From the NCBI GenBank assembly GCA_025363375.1, contig JANYDZ010000536.1:1-7324 (forward strand): a stretch of DNA of 7,324 nt, given 5' to 3'. The DNA is from Hyphomicrobiales bacterium. GTDB taxonomy: Bacteria; Pseudomonadota; Alphaproteobacteria; Rhizobiales; Beijerinckiaceae. Every line of letters starts with the position of its first letter. The stretch's first letter is position 1. A model generated the notes under the pieces. It was not told the DNA's origin. It searched no databases and saw only the letters and a list, made by a program, of their open reading frames with translations. Below, in pieces: positions 1 to 6,214 of the stretch. The translations under genes were made by a program, and so were the position numbers.

Positions 1-2
1 CC

Positions 3-614
3 ATTGAAAATTATCCCGAAGGCGCGAGCGAGGAACTGGAGGCCGTCAATCACCCCGACGATCCCTCGAAGGGCGCGCGCAAGGTGCGCTTCGGGCGCGA
101 GATCTACGTGGAGCGCGACGATTTCATGGAGCATCCCGCCAAGAAGTTTTATCGTCTCGCGCCGGGCAAGGAAGTGCGGCTGCGCTACGCCTATTTCGTC
201 ACCTGCCAGCAGATCGTCAAGGATGCTTCCGGCGAAGTGGTCGAGTTGCGCTGCTCCTACGATCCCGCCACCTAAGGCGGCAACGCGCCCGACGGCCGCA
301 AGGTGCAGGCGACGCTGCACTGGGTCGGCGCCGACGCGGTCAACGCGGAGGTGCGCCTGTACGATCACCTCTTCAATCACCCCACGCCGGGCGCGGGCGG
401 CGACTACGCGAAGGACCTCAACCCGAATTCGCTTGTCGTGCTGAAGGATTGCAAGCTGGAGCCTTCGCTGGCGGAGATCGGGCGCAACGAAGTCGTGCAA
501 TTCGAGCGGCAGGGGTACTTTTGCCTCGACCGGGAGTCGGAACAAGGAGCGCTGGCGTTCAACCGCACCGTGGGCCTGCGCGACATGTGGGCGAAGGCGC
601 AGGCGAAGGGGTGA
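3..614 (+). pseudogene. glnS: Glutaminyl-tRNA synthetase, 3' part, interrupted by an in-frame TAA
   Basis: GlnRS charges tRNA-Gln with glutamine in the cytoplasm. The frame opens at the window edge and shows the C-terminal beta-barrel anticodon-binding region. It contains IENYPEG at the start, then GKEVRLRYAYFVTCQQIVKD, an RCSYDP motif, DGRKVQATLHWVGADAVNAE, VRLYDHLF, LNPNSLVVLK, and the signature ending FERQGYFCLDRES / FNRTVGLRDMWAKA. These match the C-terminus of bacterial GlnRS (E. coli has FEREGYFCLD and FNRTVGLRDTWAK). A TAA at 273-275 lies in frame after 90 codons, and 112 good GlnRS codons follow in the same frame to the TGA at 612-614, so there is no net frameshift. Termination there would remove most of the distal anticodon-binding domain. 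The conservation downstream suggests a recent mutation or a base-call error. Many alphaproteobacteria also carry GatCAB, which might make glnS dispensable. The 5' catalytic part lies outside the window. Confidence 0.88.
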
Positions 615-659
615 GCCGCGCCGCGGGAGTTCGGCTCCGCGGGCTTGCGCATATAGCCC

Positions 660-685
660 GCGGCGACTGCGGGGGCGGTCGCCGC
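660..685. terminator. GC-rich hairpin downstream of glnS, possible terminator
   Basis: The arms GCGGCGAC (660-667) and GTCGCCGC (678-685) are perfectly complementary over 8 bp with a 10-nt loop, starting 45 nt after the glnS stop. There is no T-tract on either side, so intrinsic termination is doubtful. In such GC-rich DNA a hairpin of this size can arise by chance. The rest of the 615-757 gap shows no promoter I would defend. Confidence 0.25.
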
Positions 686-757
686 CTGGCGGACAAACTT
701 CGACACCCGTTGAATTTGTTTGTAGCCTGAGCGAGCGGCGCGAAACAGGAGGATGCG

Positions 758-958
758 ATGGCCGACGACCTGAAACAGGCATCCGGCATACCCCCGATGA
801 TGGAGGGCTGGTCGCGCGACGGGTTCATGGGCGAGCGCGCCGGCCTCGTGCGCAGGCATTACACGCCCGACTACATCAGCGTCGAAGGCCCGCACGCGCC
901 GCGCCGGCTGATGATCGGCGATGTCGTTTGCGCCGACTTGACGCAGGCGCGGGCGTAG
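758..958 (+). pseudogene. 5' remnant of an unidentified gene, truncated by fusion
   Basis: The ATG at 758 has a strong ribosome binding site (AGGAGG at 747-752, 5-nt spacing), so this was a real gene start. It encodes a 66-residue product beginning MADDLKQASGIPPMMEGWSRDG, with the stretch YTPDYISVEGPHAPRRL at about residues 35-51. There is no signal peptide or membrane segment. The product ends at a TAG (956-958) soon after the sequence begins to look like the next gene read in the wrong frame. The MEGWSRDG...YISVEGPHAPRR pattern reminds me, from memory only, of the N-terminus of homogentisate-dioxygenase-like cupin proteins found in aromatic-degradation clusters. I cannot confirm this. The meaningful part probably ends near codon 56-60 (about 925-938), and the last residues are likely out-of-frame readthrough into the Bug-gene remnant. 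Confidence 0.5.
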
Positions 959-1374
959 CGTGGTCGTCGATTTCCTCCGCGCATCCCGACTGGTTCGCCA
1001 GCGGACTCGTGAAGGCGCTGGTGCAAGAGGAGATGAACGGTCATCCGCATCTCAACGCCCTGGGCGTTCCAAAGAGCGTCGATTTCGCCGCGACGCACGA
1101 GCAACGGCGCGTTCTCGAACTCGGTTACGCGCAAGAGATCATTGGCCGCCCCTATTTCATGGTGGAGGAGGTTCCGCGCGAAAGGGTCGACGCGGCGCGC
1201 AAGGCTTTTGCCTCCCTGTTCGCGGACGCGGCTTTCATCGCGGAATCCAGACGCATCGGCCTCGACATCGACTGGATGGACGGCGCGGGCGTGCAGAAGC
1301 ACATCGAAAAAGTGTTCGCGACGCCGGCGGACATTGTGGCCAGGACGCGCAAGGCGCTGCGGCCGGCGGAATGA
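928..1374 (+). pseudogene. 3' remnant of a Bug/TctC-type tripartite tricarboxylate transporter substrate-binding protein
   Basis: The family comprises periplasmic solute receptors of about 300-340 residues that pass organic or aromatic acids to TctAB-type transporters. Only the C-terminal portion, roughly 145 residues, is present. Family-like stretches are GAGVAWSSISSAHPDWF, then LNALGVPKSVDFAATHEQRRVLELGYAQEIIGRPYFM, then PRERVDAARKAFASLFADAAFIAESRRIGLDIDWMDG and the typical ending VEKxFATPADIVARTRKAL (here IEKVFATPADIV). No signal peptide, N-terminal lobe or credible start is present. The frame can be opened formally only at a TTG (928) with no ribosome binding site. Upstream of about 925 this frame gives arginine-rich noise. 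The fragment is in a different frame from the 758 fragment, so it is probably not translated. The stop (1372-1374) lies 74 nt before the hydroxylase gene, which suggests a shared former operon for uptake and oxidation of an aromatic acid. Confidence 0.72.
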
Positions 1375-1448
1375 GCTTTATCGCGCCGGTGCCTTGGCTT
1401 GCGTCGCTTCCTTCAGCATAGTCGCATCCGGCATCGGGGAGGAACGAC

Positions 1449-2903
1449 ATGCTCGTCAGCGGCCAACAAAAACTCGACCGCATGCGCGACGGGCGCGTGA
1501 TCATGATCGGCGCCGAACGCGTCGAGGACGTCACGACGCATCCCGCCTTCAAAAACGGCGCGCAAACGATCGCGCGGCTCTACGATTTCAAGCGCGATCC
1601 CTCGCGGCGCGATCTCATGTCCTACGAGGAAGACGGCGAACGTTTCAGCCTGCACTGGCTGCGCTGCCGCACGCGCGAGGATTTGCAACGGCGCATGGGC
1701 TCGCTGCGGCTGATGGCGCAGGCGACCTATGGGCTCGTCGGCCGCTCGCCCGACCATGTCGCGGGCACGGTGACCGGGCTCGCCATGAACGTGGCCTTGC
1801 TCGACAAGCTGCGCGACGGCTTTGGACGCAATCTGCTGGCCTATTACGAATACGCGCGTAAAAACGACCTGTATCTCACCTATGCCGTGACGCCGCCCTC
1901 CGGCATCAAGTCGAAGGTGATTTTCGCGGGCGAGACGCGGGATGATCCGGTGTTGCGCGTCGTGCGCGAAGACGCCGAAGGCGTCGTCCTCTCCGGCATG
2001 AAAATGCTGGCGACCGGCGCGGTTTACGCCGATGAAGTGTGGATTGGCAATCTCACGGCCATCGCGCCCGAAGCCAGCGCGCAGAGCATTACCTGCGCCA
2101 TCCCGCTCAATACGCCCGGCGTTTCCTTTTGGGCGCGCGAGCCCTTCGGGCGCCATCGCGGGCAGGAGGCCGATTATCCGCTCAGCCATCGTTACGACGA
2201 GACGGACAGCGTGCTGGTCTGCGACGAGGCGAAGGTGCCGTGGTCGCGCGTGTTCCTGCACGACAACGGCGAATATTCCAGGCGCATCTATATCGAGAGC
2301 CCCGCCAATTGTTACGCCAACCATCAGTCGAACGTGCGCTTTCACGCGAAGATGGGCCTCATTGTCGGCCTTGCAAGCCGCGTCGCCGAAGCCAACGCGC
2401 TGGGCAAAGTGCCGGCGGTGCGTGAATTGCTGGGGCGCCTCGCGGCGTTGGAGGCGACCATCGGCGGTCTCGTCGCCGGACAGATCGAGGCGTGGGAGAA
2501 CTGGCCCGAGGGCTGGGCGACGCCCAATCGCCGCATCATGTACGCCGCGCTCAACTGGTGTCAGGAACACCACAGCGAAATCATCGACATTTTGCGCACG
2601 CTGATTGGCGGCGTGCCCCTGCAAATGCCCGCGAGCATCGACGTGATGGGCGATCCCGCCTTGCGCGACCGTTTTGAACGCTGGTGGGGCACGCCCTCGC
2701 TGAACGCCGCGCGACGGTTGAAGCTCTACAAGCTCGCGTGGGATCTCACCGGCTCGGAATTCGCCGGGCGCCATCAACTCTACGAGAAATTCTACGCGGG
2801 CACGTCGCAAATCGTGCGCAACCAGAGCGACCGCGAGGCGCCCTGGGAGCTCTTTCACGGCATCGTCGATGGTTTGATCGACAACGTGCCCGATGGAGTT
2901 TGA
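1449..2903 (+). CDS. HpaB/PvcC-family FADH2-dependent aromatic hydroxylase (4-hydroxyphenylacetate 3-monooxygenase-like)
   Basis: This 484-residue protein belongs to the two-component flavin monooxygenases (group D, acyl-CoA-dehydrogenase fold). They use FADH2 from a separate reductase to hydroxylate phenols ortho to the hydroxyl. Supporting features are the N-terminal VEDVTTHPAF and ARLYDF, GRSPDHVAGTVTGLAMN (about 98-114), YYEYARKNDLYLTYAVTPP (132-150), LSGMKMLATGAVYADEVWIG (181-200), GVSFWAREPFG, and HRYDETDSVLVCDEAKVPW (247-265). The C-terminal helical part contains FHAKMGLIVGLASR and GTSQIVRNQSDREAP. Length is close to the usual 480-520. The start is supported by GGGGAGG at 1436-1442, 6 nt before the ATG. 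The substrate is uncertain: Arg99 of the flavin/substrate site is kept, but the canonical Tyr of R-x-x-x-Y is His103 and the canonical active-site His is Tyr145. No hpaC reductase is in the window. Upstream genes of the apparent operon are broken. Codon use and reading frame look intact. Confidence 0.87.
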   Translation: MLVSGQQKLDRMRDGRVIMIGAERVEDVTTHPAFKNGAQTIARLYDFKRDPSRRDLMSYEEDGERFSLHWLRCRTREDLQRRMGSLRLMAQATYGLVGRSPDHVAGTVTGLAMNVALLDKLRDGFGRNLLAYYEYARKNDLYLTYAVTPPSGIKSKVIFAGETRDDPVLRVVREDAEGVVLSGMKMLATGAVYADEVWIGNLTAIAPEASAQSITCAIPLNTPGVSFWAREPFGRHRGQEADYPLSHRYDETDSVLVCDEAKVPWSRVFLHDNGEYSRRIYIESPANCYANHQSNVRFHAKMGLIVGLASRVAEANALGKVPAVRELLGRLAALEATIGGLVAGQIEAWENWPEGWATPNRRIMYAALNWCQEHHSEIIDILRTLIGGVPLQMPASIDVMGDPALRDRFERWWGTPSLNAARRLKLYKLAWDLTGSEFAGRHQLYEKFYAGTSQIVRNQSDREAPWELFHGIVDGLIDNVPDGV

Positions 2904-2908
2904 AAGCC

Positions 2909-3361
2909 CTATCGGTTGAATTGGCTGCCGACAACGCCGCCTACGACGCCGCCGCCGACAACGCCCGCCGCCGTGCCAAGCATCTTGTTCTTGCCGCCGA
3001 GCCTGTTGCCGACAACGCCGCCGACGACCGCGCCGCCGACAGCGCCAATTGCCGTGCCCGCGCCGATGCCGGAGCTCTTCTTCGCGGGGATTGTGCCGGT
3101 TGTGGTCTTCCTGTCGACCATGTTGCCGACAACGCCTCCCACGACGCCGCCCCCCACAACGCCCGCCGCCGTGCCCAGCGTCTTGTTGCCCTTGCCGGCG
3201 ACCTTGTTGCCGATCACGCCGCCCGCCAGGGCGCCGCCGACAATGCCGATATTCTGACCTGAAAGGAGCTCTCCGGCGCTGGCCGGAGCGAGCAAGGCGC
3301 CTGATATCAGGGCCGCGCCAAGCGCATGACGCGCGAAAACATGAAAAGATTGAAGCAACAT
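2909..3361 (-). CDS. Exported glycine-zipper repeat protein
   Basis: This is a 150-residue protein with an N-terminal signal peptide. The hydrophobic segment is ALGAALISGALLAPASA, with a likely cleavage after A29 (A-S-A|G). The remainder is almost entirely glycine-zipper sequence, with G-x-x-x-G spacing in GGGVVGGVVG and GGALAGGVIG blocks separated by short basic linkers (KVAGKGNK, VDRKTTT, RLGGKNK). Such segments pack as membrane helices or aggregate-forming hairpins in outer-membrane or envelope proteins. The specific role is unknown. I chose the ATG at 3361 rather than an upstream one at 3454 because the signal peptide begins right after it; the ribosome binding site (GAGAG region) is weak. 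Residues 41-80 and 108-146 are two copies of the same module. The stop is 5 nt from the stop of the convergent hydroxylase gene, with no room for a separate terminator. Confidence 0.75.
   Translation of the reverse strand: MLLQSFHVFARHALGAALISGALLAPASAGELLSGQNIGIVGGALAGGVIGNKVAGKGNKTLGTAAGVVGGGVVGGVVGNMVDRKTTTGTIPAKKSSGIGAGTAIGAVGGAVVGGVVGNRLGGKNKMLGTAAGVVGGGVVGGVVGSQFNR
2924..3241 (-). repeat. Intragenic duplication of the glycine-zipper module (about 198-nt period)
   Basis: Bases 2924-3040 and 3122-3241 encode two related copies, residues 108-146 and 41-80 of the small exported protein. In the most similar part (2924-2983 versus 3122-3181) 18 of 20 residues are identical: LGTAAGVVGGGVVGGVVG occurs in both, differing only at the first and last positions. 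The offset is 198 nt there, with one residue of length difference in the linker (GKGNK versus GKNK). The DNA copies have diverged noticeably at third positions, so the duplication is not recent. Confidence 0.8.
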
Positions 3362-3482
3362 GGTCACTCTCGCTGAAACAAAGCGCCAACCAACAGGGCG
3401 GGCGCAGCAAGATTGTCTCAACGAGGTGAAAGAAGCTTTAAGGACGGGAGGCAACGCCGCGTCGCCGATATCTACGCCGCCG

Positions 3483-3511
3483 CCCTCTCCCCGTGCAGAA
3501 CGGGGAGAGGG
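3483..3511. repeat. Perfect 11-bp palindrome, possible bidirectional terminator or dispersed palindromic repeat
   Basis: The arms CCCTCTCCCCG (3483-3493) and CGGGGAGAGGG (3501-3511) are fully complementary around the 7-nt loop TGCAGAA. The element starts 15 nt beyond the stop of the molybdenum-subunit gene on the minus strand and lies upstream of the glycine-zipper gene. This C-run/G-run form is familiar from short intergenic palindromes dispersed in many alphaproteobacterial genomes. Position and stem strength suit transcription termination or RNA 3'-end protection of the iorAB-type transcript. No T-run follows on either strand, so Rho-independent termination is not assured. Confidence 0.6.
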
Positions 3512-3526
3512 GAAGGACGAGCGCGC

Positions 3527-5707
3527 TCACGCCAGCTTGTTGTTCTTCAACGGCAGGCTCCGCACCGGCTTGCCTGTCGCGGCGAAGACCGCGTTCAGCA
3601 CCGCCGGCGCCACGACGCAGATGGTGGGTTCGCCCACGCCGCCCCAGAAGCCGCCGGAATTGACGATGACTGTCTCCACCTTCGGCATTTCCGCCAGGCG
3701 CATGATCTCGTAGGTGTCGAAGTTGAGGTTGACCATGCGGCCTTTCTCGACCACGCACTCGCCATAGAGGGTGGCCGTCAGGCCATAGGCGACGGAGCCC
3801 TCCACCTGCGCGGCGATCTGCTGGGGATTGACGGCGATGCCGCAATCAAGCGCCAGCACCATGCGGTGCACCCTAACCTTGCCCGCGGGCGAGACCGAGA
3901 CTTCGGCGACAGCGGCGGAATAGGAGCCATAGCCCATGAACTGCGCGATGCCGCGGTGCACGCCTGCTGGCAGGGGCTTGCCCCAGTCGCCTTTTTCCGC
4001 GGCGGCGTTGAGCACGGCCAGGTGTTTGGGGTGGTTCTTCATGAGCTCGCGGCGGAAGACAACAGAATCCTTGCCGGAAGCCTTCGCCACTTCCTCCATG
4101 AAGCATTCGACGTAAATCGCGTTCTGATTGGTGTTGACGCCGCGCCAGGCGCCGACGGGCACATGCGTGTTGCGCATCATATATTCGGTCAAAAGGTGCG
4201 GCACGGTGTAGCCGAGCTGCGCGTCGCCGGGCTCTTTCCAGAGGCCTTGCAACTGACGCTCGTCCTTGCTGCCCACGATATTGCCCGGGTTGGAAAAAGC
4301 GTTGATGGACTGGCCGGAAATGCGGAAATGCAGGCCGGTCACATTGCCGTTGGCGTCGAGGCCCGCCGAACCCTTCATCATGGAAATCGGGCGGAAGAAA
4401 TCGTGCGCCTGATCTTCCTCGCGCGTCCAGATAAGTTTTACCGGCGTGCCGGGGAATTGTTTGGCGATTTCCGCGGCCTGACGCACGTAATCCTGCCCGC
4501 CGCCGCGCCGGCCAAAGCCGCCGCCGGGATCGGTGCGGAAGACTTCGCATTGCGGCAGCGGAACGCCCGCGGCTTCCGACAGGGAAGCGAGCGAGGATTC
4601 TGCGTTCTGCGTGGGCACCCAGGCTTCCGCCCGGTCGGCTGTGACGCGCGCGGTGCAGTTCATCGGCTCCATCGTCGCGTGCGCGAGGAACGGGGTCGAG
4701 TAAACGGCGTCGACGCGTTTGGCGGATTCCGCGATGGCTTTCAGCGCGTCGCCTTCTTTGCGGCCGCCATTGTCGGGACCGGCGGACTCAAGGCCCTCCT
4801 TCAGCAGCGCGGCGATGGTGGCGCTCGATGTCGCGGCGTTCTCGCCCTCGTCCCAGACAATCGGCAATTCCGCAAGATAGGTCTTCGCGTGGTAATAGGT
4901 GTCGGCGACAACGGCGACCGCCGTGTCCTTGACGCGCACGACTTTCTTGAAGCCGGGTCTGCCCGCGAGTTTCGAATCGTCGAAGCTTTGCACCTTGCCG
5001 CCGAAGACGGGCGAATCCTTGATCGCCGCGATCAGCATGCCCGGAAGTTTCACGTCGATCGCGTAGATCTTGCTGCCGTCGAGTTTGGCGGCGGTGTCGA
5101 GACGCTTCAGCGGCTTGCCGGCGATGGTCCAACTTTTCGGATCCTTCAGCGTAATGGTTTTCGGATCGGGCGCGGCGAGTTTCGCGGCGGCGGCGGCGAC
5201 TTTTCCATATGTCGTCGAGCGCCTGGAAGCCGCGTGTGAAATCACGCCTTCCTTCACCGTGAGTTCGGCGACCGGCGCTTTCCACTGATCGGCGGCGGCC
5301 TGCATGAGCATCATGCGCGCGGCGGCGCCGCCGCGGCGCACATAATCATGGGAGGTGCGGATGCCGCGGCTGCCGCCGGTGCCCATTTCGCCCCAGACGC
5401 GTTTGCGCGCGAGGTTCTGGCCCGGCATGATTTGCTCGGTGGCGACTTTCTTCCAGTCGCACTCAAGTTCCTCGGCCACGAGCTGGGCGAGGCCAGTGAG
5501 CGTCCCCTGCCCCATTTCGGTGCGCGCGATGCGCACGACGCAGGTGTTGTCAGGCTTGACGACGACCCAGGCGTTGATCTCGGGCGTCTCGGCTTGCTTG
5601 GCCGTCAGCGGCAGGTTGAAGCCGAGCGACAGGCCGCCGGCGAGCGAGCCCACAAGAAAGCCGCGGCGGGAGGCATTGAACCCGGTGTTGCCAATGATCT
5701 TGTTCAT
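3527..5707 (-). CDS. iorB: Isoquinoline 1-oxidoreductase-type molybdenum-binding (beta) subunit, xanthine dehydrogenase family
   Basis: This 726-residue large subunit hydroxylates a carbon next to nitrogen in N-heterocycles, or oxidises aldehydes, using water as the oxygen donor at a molybdopterin centre. The N-terminus carries a Tat signal (SRRGFLVG at 13-20, then the hydrophobic SLAGGLSLGF), placing the enzyme in the periplasm. Cofactor-binding signatures are TEMGQGTLTGLAQLVAEEL (63-81), MGTGGSRGIR (108-117), GGGFGRR (395-401), and GAWRGVNTNQNAIYVECFMEE (519-539). GFWGGVGEPTICVVAPA (686-702) contains the expected catalytic base Glu693 in a GVGE motif. Length fits the roughly 725-780 residue IorB-type branch, shorter than AldB or CoxL-type relatives with different N-termini. 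The start at 5707 follows GGGGAG at 8-nt spacing. The gene lies 15 nt downstream of its [2Fe-2S] partner, clearly in one operon. No cytochrome or maturation factor is in the window. The true substrate is unknown; isoquinoline is the family name, not evidence. Confidence 0.88.
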   Translation of the reverse strand: MNKIIGNTGFNASRRGFLVGSLAGGLSLGFNLPLTAKQAETPEINAWVVVKPDNTCVVRIARTEMGQGTLTGLAQLVAEELECDWKKVATEQIMPGQNLARKRVWGEMGTGGSRGIRTSHDYVRRGGAAARMMLMQAAADQWKAPVAELTVKEGVISHAASRRSTTYGKVAAAAAKLAAPDPKTITLKDPKSWTIAGKPLKRLDTAAKLDGSKIYAIDVKLPGMLIAAIKDSPVFGGKVQSFDDSKLAGRPGFKKVVRVKDTAVAVVADTYYHAKTYLAELPIVWDEGENAATSSATIAALLKEGLESAGPDNGGRKEGDALKAIAESAKRVDAVYSTPFLAHATMEPMNCTARVTADRAEAWVPTQNAESSLASLSEAAGVPLPQCEVFRTDPGGGFGRRGGGQDYVRQAAEIAKQFPGTPVKLIWTREEDQAHDFFRPISMMKGSAGLDANGNVTGLHFRISGQSINAFSNPGNIVGSKDERQLQGLWKEPGDAQLGYTVPHLLTEYMMRNTHVPVGAWRGVNTNQNAIYVECFMEEVAKASGKDSVVFRRELMKNHPKHLAVLNAAAEKGDWGKPLPAGVHRGIAQFMGYGSYSAAVAEVSVSPAGKVRVHRMVLALDCGIAVNPQQIAAQVEGSVAYGLTATLYGECVVEKGRMVNLNFDTYEIMRLAEMPKVETVIVNSGGFWGGVGEPTICVVAPAVLNAVFAATGKPVRSLPLKNNKLA

Positions 5708-5722
5708 GATCGATCTCCCCGC

Positions 5723-6214
5723 TCAAATCTTGACGCTGTCGGAGGCCGCCGATTTGGCGCCCGCCGCATTGCCCGCCGCGATATGCACGGCCTGGCGAAT
5801 GCGCTGATAGGTGCCGCAGCGGCAGATGTTGGTCATGGCAGCGTCGATCTGCGCATCGGTCGGCCTGGGCGTTTTCTTCAACAGCGCCGTCGCGGCCATG
5901 ATCTGGCCCGACTGGCAATAGCCGCACTGGGGCACATCGAGTTCGAGCCAGGCCTTTTGCACGGGGTTCGAGAGATTCGGCGAGATGCCTTCGATCGTGA
6001 CGATTCTGTCGCCGGGCTTGAGGCTCGACACGGGAATCGAACACGATCGCATGACCTCGCCGTTGATATGCACGGAGCAGGCGCCGCATTGGGCTATGCC
6101 GCAGCCAAACTTGGTGCCGGTGAGGCCGGCGAGTTCGCGAATCGCCCAGAGCAGGGGCATCTCGCCTTCCGCTGGAATATCCCGCACTTTGCCGTTGATG
6201 TTCAGCTTTGCCAT
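5723..6214 (-). CDS. iorA: Isoquinoline 1-oxidoreductase-type [2Fe-2S] (alpha) subunit
   Basis: This 163-residue small subunit carries electrons from the molybdenum site through two iron-sulfur clusters. The N-terminal plant-ferredoxin-type cluster is bound by Cys38, Cys43, Cys46 and Cys58 (KFGCGIAQCGACSVHINGE... MRSC). The C-terminal helical domain holds the second cluster with Cys97 and Cys100 (PQCGYCQSGQ) and Cys131 and Cys133 (NICRCGTYQRIR). All eight ligands are present, and the length matches the roughly 150-165 residues usual for IorA. I chose the ATG at 6214 because AGGAGAGG sits about 7 nt upstream and the protein then begins MAKLNINGK as in relatives; the longer open frame to 6334 adds unrelated residues. 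It has no signal peptide, so export is expected by hitch-hiking with the Tat-targeted large subunit. It is the first gene of the two-gene operon; its promoter must lie in the 6215-6964 gap. Confidence 0.9.
   Translation of the reverse strand: MAKLNINGKVRDIPAEGEMPLLWAIRELAGLTGTKFGCGIAQCGACSVHINGEVMRSCSIPVSSLKPGDRIVTIEGISPNLSNPVQKAWLELDVPQCGYCQSGQIMAATALLKKTPRPTDAQIDAAMTNICRCGTYQRIRQAVHIAAGNAAGAKSAASDSVKI

Noticed and set aside
1371..1421. Sixteen-codon frame starting at an ATGA overlap with the Bug-remnant stop
   Set aside because: It is too short, has no family resemblance and ends well before the hydroxylase ribosome binding site. At most it is a further scrap of a lost gene.
2924..3241. 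Possible CRISPR-like or iteron repeats in the 2924-3241 stretch
   Set aside because: The repetition follows codon periodicity and is fully explained by the glycine-zipper coding sequence and its internal duplication.
1413..3410. Very long open frame (665 codons) on the minus strand opposite the hydroxylase gene
   Set aside because: It is the antisense shadow of the hydroxylase and glycine-zipper genes. The translation is rich in R, H, D and G without family motifs, a typical effect of GC-rich codon bias.
3413..5239. Long open frame (608 codons) on the plus strand opposite the molybdenum-subunit gene
   Set aside because: The translation has no recognisable domains, while the opposite strand encodes a complete, motif-bearing oxidoreductase subunit. 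It is a shadow.
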